Shown: positions 5,767 to 7,667 of the stretch, in pieces
Numbering within the stretch: the first letter of the stretch is position 1
How the letters are laid out: each line of letters starts with the position of its first letter
Assembly (NCBI GenBank): GCA_963582345.1
Contig: CAUZSN010000124.1
Span: 1 to 7,667 of the forward strand
Origin: CAUZSN01 sp963582345
GTDB taxonomy: Bacteria > Planctomycetota > Planctomycetia > Planctomycetales > Planctomycetaceae
Direction: 5' to 3'
Length of the DNA: 7,667 nt
Made by a program: the position numbers and the translations under genes
Notes under the pieces: model-generated
The model's input: only the letters and a program-made list of their open reading frames with translations
The model's database searches: none
What the model was told of the DNA's origin: nothing

Positions 5767-7623
5767 ATGTGTGGAATCGTGGGTTATGTTGGGTACCGGG
5801 ATGCAACCGATTACTTGATGGAGGGCCTGCGGCGGCTGGAATACAGGGGTTACGACAGTGCTGGCATTGCCACCATGAGCCCGCAGGGGGATGTCTCGAT
5901 CACTCGTGCCGTTGGTCCTATCAACGCGTTGGCGTCAGAGATGACGGAATCGTCAGACACCCGCATCGGAATCGGACATACGCGCTGGGCCACGCATGGG
6001 GCTCCCACGGAATCCAATGCGCACCCCCATACCAGTGGAAACGGGGCCGTCACGATCGTCCACAACGGCGTCATCGAAAACTATCAACTGATCAAACAGC
6101 GTCTACAGCAGCAAGGATACGAATTTCAATCCGTGACCGACAGCGAAGTCATCGCCCACCTGATCGCGAGCTGCCTCGAAAATCAAGCAGTCGGCAACGG
6201 CTCCGCCGTCGAGCGGCTGGAATCTGCCGTCAAGTCGGCGATCAGCCAGCTTCAAGGGACTTACGGAATGGTCGTCCTTTTTCGCGACCACCCGGAACTG
6301 ATACTGGCGACCCGATTGGGCAGCCCGCTGGTGATCGGCATCGGCAAGGGTGAACACTTTGTGGCCAGTGACGCGTCTCCGTTGGCCGGATTCACCGAAA
6401 AAATCGTCTACTTAGCCGATCATCAGGTCGCCAGGATCACGGCGGACTCGCTGCAAGTGAGCCATCGTGACCAGGGACAAATCCAACACGACGTGCAGGC
6501 TCTACCAGTCTCGGAAGTGGACGCCGGGCTGAACGACTATCCGCACTATATGCTTAAGGAAATTTTTGAGCAGCCGCAATCGCTGCAAAACGCAATGCGA
6601 GGGCGATTGAATGATGACGACGCAACGACGGTATTCGGCGGATTAAATCTCTCACCACAGGAACTCCGCGGTGTCAACCGTATCCTGCTGACAGCCTGCG
6701 GAACGAGCTATCATGCGGCGCTGGTTGGCGAGTATCTCATCGAAGAATTGTCGCGCATTCCAGTCGAAGTCGAGTATGCCAGTGAGTTGAGGTATCGAAA
6801 TCCTCCGATCAATCCGGGGACGCTTGTTTTTTCGATCACACAGAGCGGAGAAACGGCGGACACTTTAGCCGCCCAGCGAGAAGTGAAACGCAAAGGCCAT
6901 CCGACGCTGGCGCTTTGCAACGTCGTCGGCAGCACGATCGCTCAGGAGGCGGATGGTGGCGTGTATTTGCACGCCGGACCGGAGGTGGGCGTCGCGTCGA
7001 CCAAGGCATACACGTCACAGTGTGTCGTGTTGGCGATGCTGGCTGTCCATTTTGGTCGCTTACGGCATTTGAGCTATTCTGAAGGGCGAAACATCATCGA
7101 GGCGCTGCGCGACTTGCCAAACAAGGTCGAACAGGCGCTGGGCTGCGATGACAAAGTTCAACGGATCGCGCAAAAATACGGCCACTGCACCAACTTTCTC
7201 TACCTCGGTCGCCAATACAATTTCCCCACGGCGCTCGAAGGGGCTTTGAAACTCAAAGAGATCAGTTACATCCACGCAGAAGGCTACCCGGCCGCTGAAA
7301 TGAAGCATGGGCCGATCGCGCTCGTCGACAGCAGCACCCCCAGCGTCTTCCTGGTCCCAAAAGGTTTCGTCTACGACAAAGTGATGTCCAATCTAGAAGA
7401 AATTAAGGCTCGTGGTGGACCGGTTATCGCCGTCGTGGGTGAAGGCGATACGCGGGTCCGTGAGATTGCGGACGACACCATCGAAGTGCCACACGTGGAC
7501 GAAATCCTGCAGCCCATCCTCAACATCATCCCCCTCCAGCTACTCTCCTACCATATTGCCGTGCTGCGCGGTTGTGATGTCGACAAACCGCGCAATCTGG
7601 CCAAGAGCGTAACCGTGGAATAG
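5767..7623 (+). CDS. glmS: Glutamine--fructose-6-phosphate aminotransferase (isomerizing)
   Basis: GlmS makes glucosamine-6-phosphate from fructose-6-phosphate and glutamine, the first step toward UDP-GlcNAc for peptidoglycan-type polymers and lipid A; it is cytosolic. The 618-residue protein has an N-terminal class II glutaminase with nucleophile Cys2 (MCGIVGYVG), RGYDSAG (27-33), HTRWATHG (71-78) and HNGVIENY (99-106). Two SIS sugar-isomerase domains follow. The first has TACGTSYHA (309-317), TQSGETADT (358-366) and VGVASTKAYTSQ (407-418). The second has LGRQYNFPTALEGALKLKEIS (in part, 480-500), HAEGYPAAEMKHGPIAL (503-519) and the canonical closing KPRNLAKSVTVE. By alignment with the E. coli enzyme, isomerase residues K495, E498, H514 and K613 are all present. 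The start is certain because Cys must follow Met. No Shine-Dalgarno is seen. It is about nine residues longer than the E. coli protein, ordinary for the family. Confidence 0.98.
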   Translation: MCGIVGYVGYRDATDYLMEGLRRLEYRGYDSAGIATMSPQGDVSITRAVGPINALASEMTESSDTRIGIGHTRWATHGAPTESNAHPHTSGNGAVTIVHNGVIENYQLIKQRLQQQGYEFQSVTDSEVIAHLIASCLENQAVGNGSAVERLESAVKSAISQLQGTYGMVVLFRDHPELILATRLGSPLVIGIGKGEHFVASDASPLAGFTEKIVYLADHQVARITADSLQVSHRDQGQIQHDVQALPVSEVDAGLNDYPHYMLKEIFEQPQSLQNAMRGRLNDDDATTVFGGLNLSPQELRGVNRILLTACGTSYHAALVGEYLIEELSRIPVEVEYASELRYRNPPINPGTLVFSITQSGETADTLAAQREVKRKGHPTLALCNVVGSTIAQEADGGVYLHAGPEVGVASTKAYTSQCVVLAMLAVHFGRLRHLSYSEGRNIIEALRDLPNKVEQALGCDDKVQRIAQKYGHCTNFLYLGRQYNFPTALEGALKLKEISYIHAEGYPAAEMKHGPIALVDSSTPSVFLVPKGFVYDKVMSNLEEIKARGGPVIAVVGEGDTRVREIADDTIEVPHVDEILQPILNIIPLQLLSYHIAVLRGCDVDKPRNLAKSVTVE

Positions 7624-7624
7624 G

Positions 7625-7655
7625 GTCCATTGCGATCTTGAAAGCAATCTGGGAC
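7625..7655 (+). terminator. Imperfect hairpin right after glmS, possible terminator
   Basis: GTCC-ATTGC (7625-7633) pairs with GCAAT-CTG-GGAC (7644-7655) around a 10-base loop, with a 3-base bulge, and is followed by TTT. It begins two bases after the glmS stop codon. The short T-run and the bulge make it a weak candidate. Confidence 0.35.
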
Positions 7656-7667
7656 TTTGAATACAAT

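Noticed and set aside
5729..5801. Direct repeat GGTACCGGGA before and inside the glmS start region
   Set aside because: Ten-base matches are common by chance at this length, and the second copy is ordinary coding sequence.

Overview
The window looks like a chromosomal segment of a Planctomycetota bacterium, most likely Pirellulaceae/Rhodopirellula-like. This is inference. It rests on the minus-strand order kdsB, pyrG, DUF1844 protein, which I recall as typical of that group, on the general lack of Shine-Dalgarno sequences (kdsB is the exception), and on a dispersed short intergenic repeat that resembles one I remember from Rhodopirellula. No search was run.

Layout. Bases 1-194 hold the 3' end of an unidentified plus-strand gene. 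It is followed by a complete membrane O-acyltransferase of the acyltransferase-3 family (227-1369). Bases 1487-2166 hold a decayed SAM-dependent methyltransferase gene whose protein is readable only across three frames. These three plus-strand items look like the edge of an accessory, possibly surface-polysaccharide, region. Convergent to them, on the minus strand, lies a conserved block: kdsB (4688-5470), pyrG (2702-4351) and a small DUF1844 protein (2247-2657). glmS (5767-7623) is transcribed divergently from kdsB.

How the genes fit together. PyrG makes CTP, KdsB uses CTP to activate Kdo as CMP-Kdo for lipopolysaccharide, and GlmS makes glucosamine-6-phosphate, the entry point to UDP-GlcNAc for lipid A and other envelope polymers. 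The right half of the window is therefore an envelope-precursor cluster, and the acyltransferase and the dead methyltransferase to its left would suit modification of surface glycans.

Non-coding content. A 14-16 bp repeat (core CCTGAACACTGAAACC) occurs in three spacers: just before the acyltransferase, just after it, and three times between kdsB and pyrG. The kdsB-glmS divergent spacer contains a perfect 8-bp inverted repeat and a nearly perfect 18-bp palindrome close together. Two hairpins follow the kdsB stop, and a possible imperfect terminator follows glmS. I found no tRNA, rRNA, CRISPR array, insertion sequence or defence-type system. I do not think this window holds a new multi-gene system; the most informative points are the pseudogene and the repeat family.
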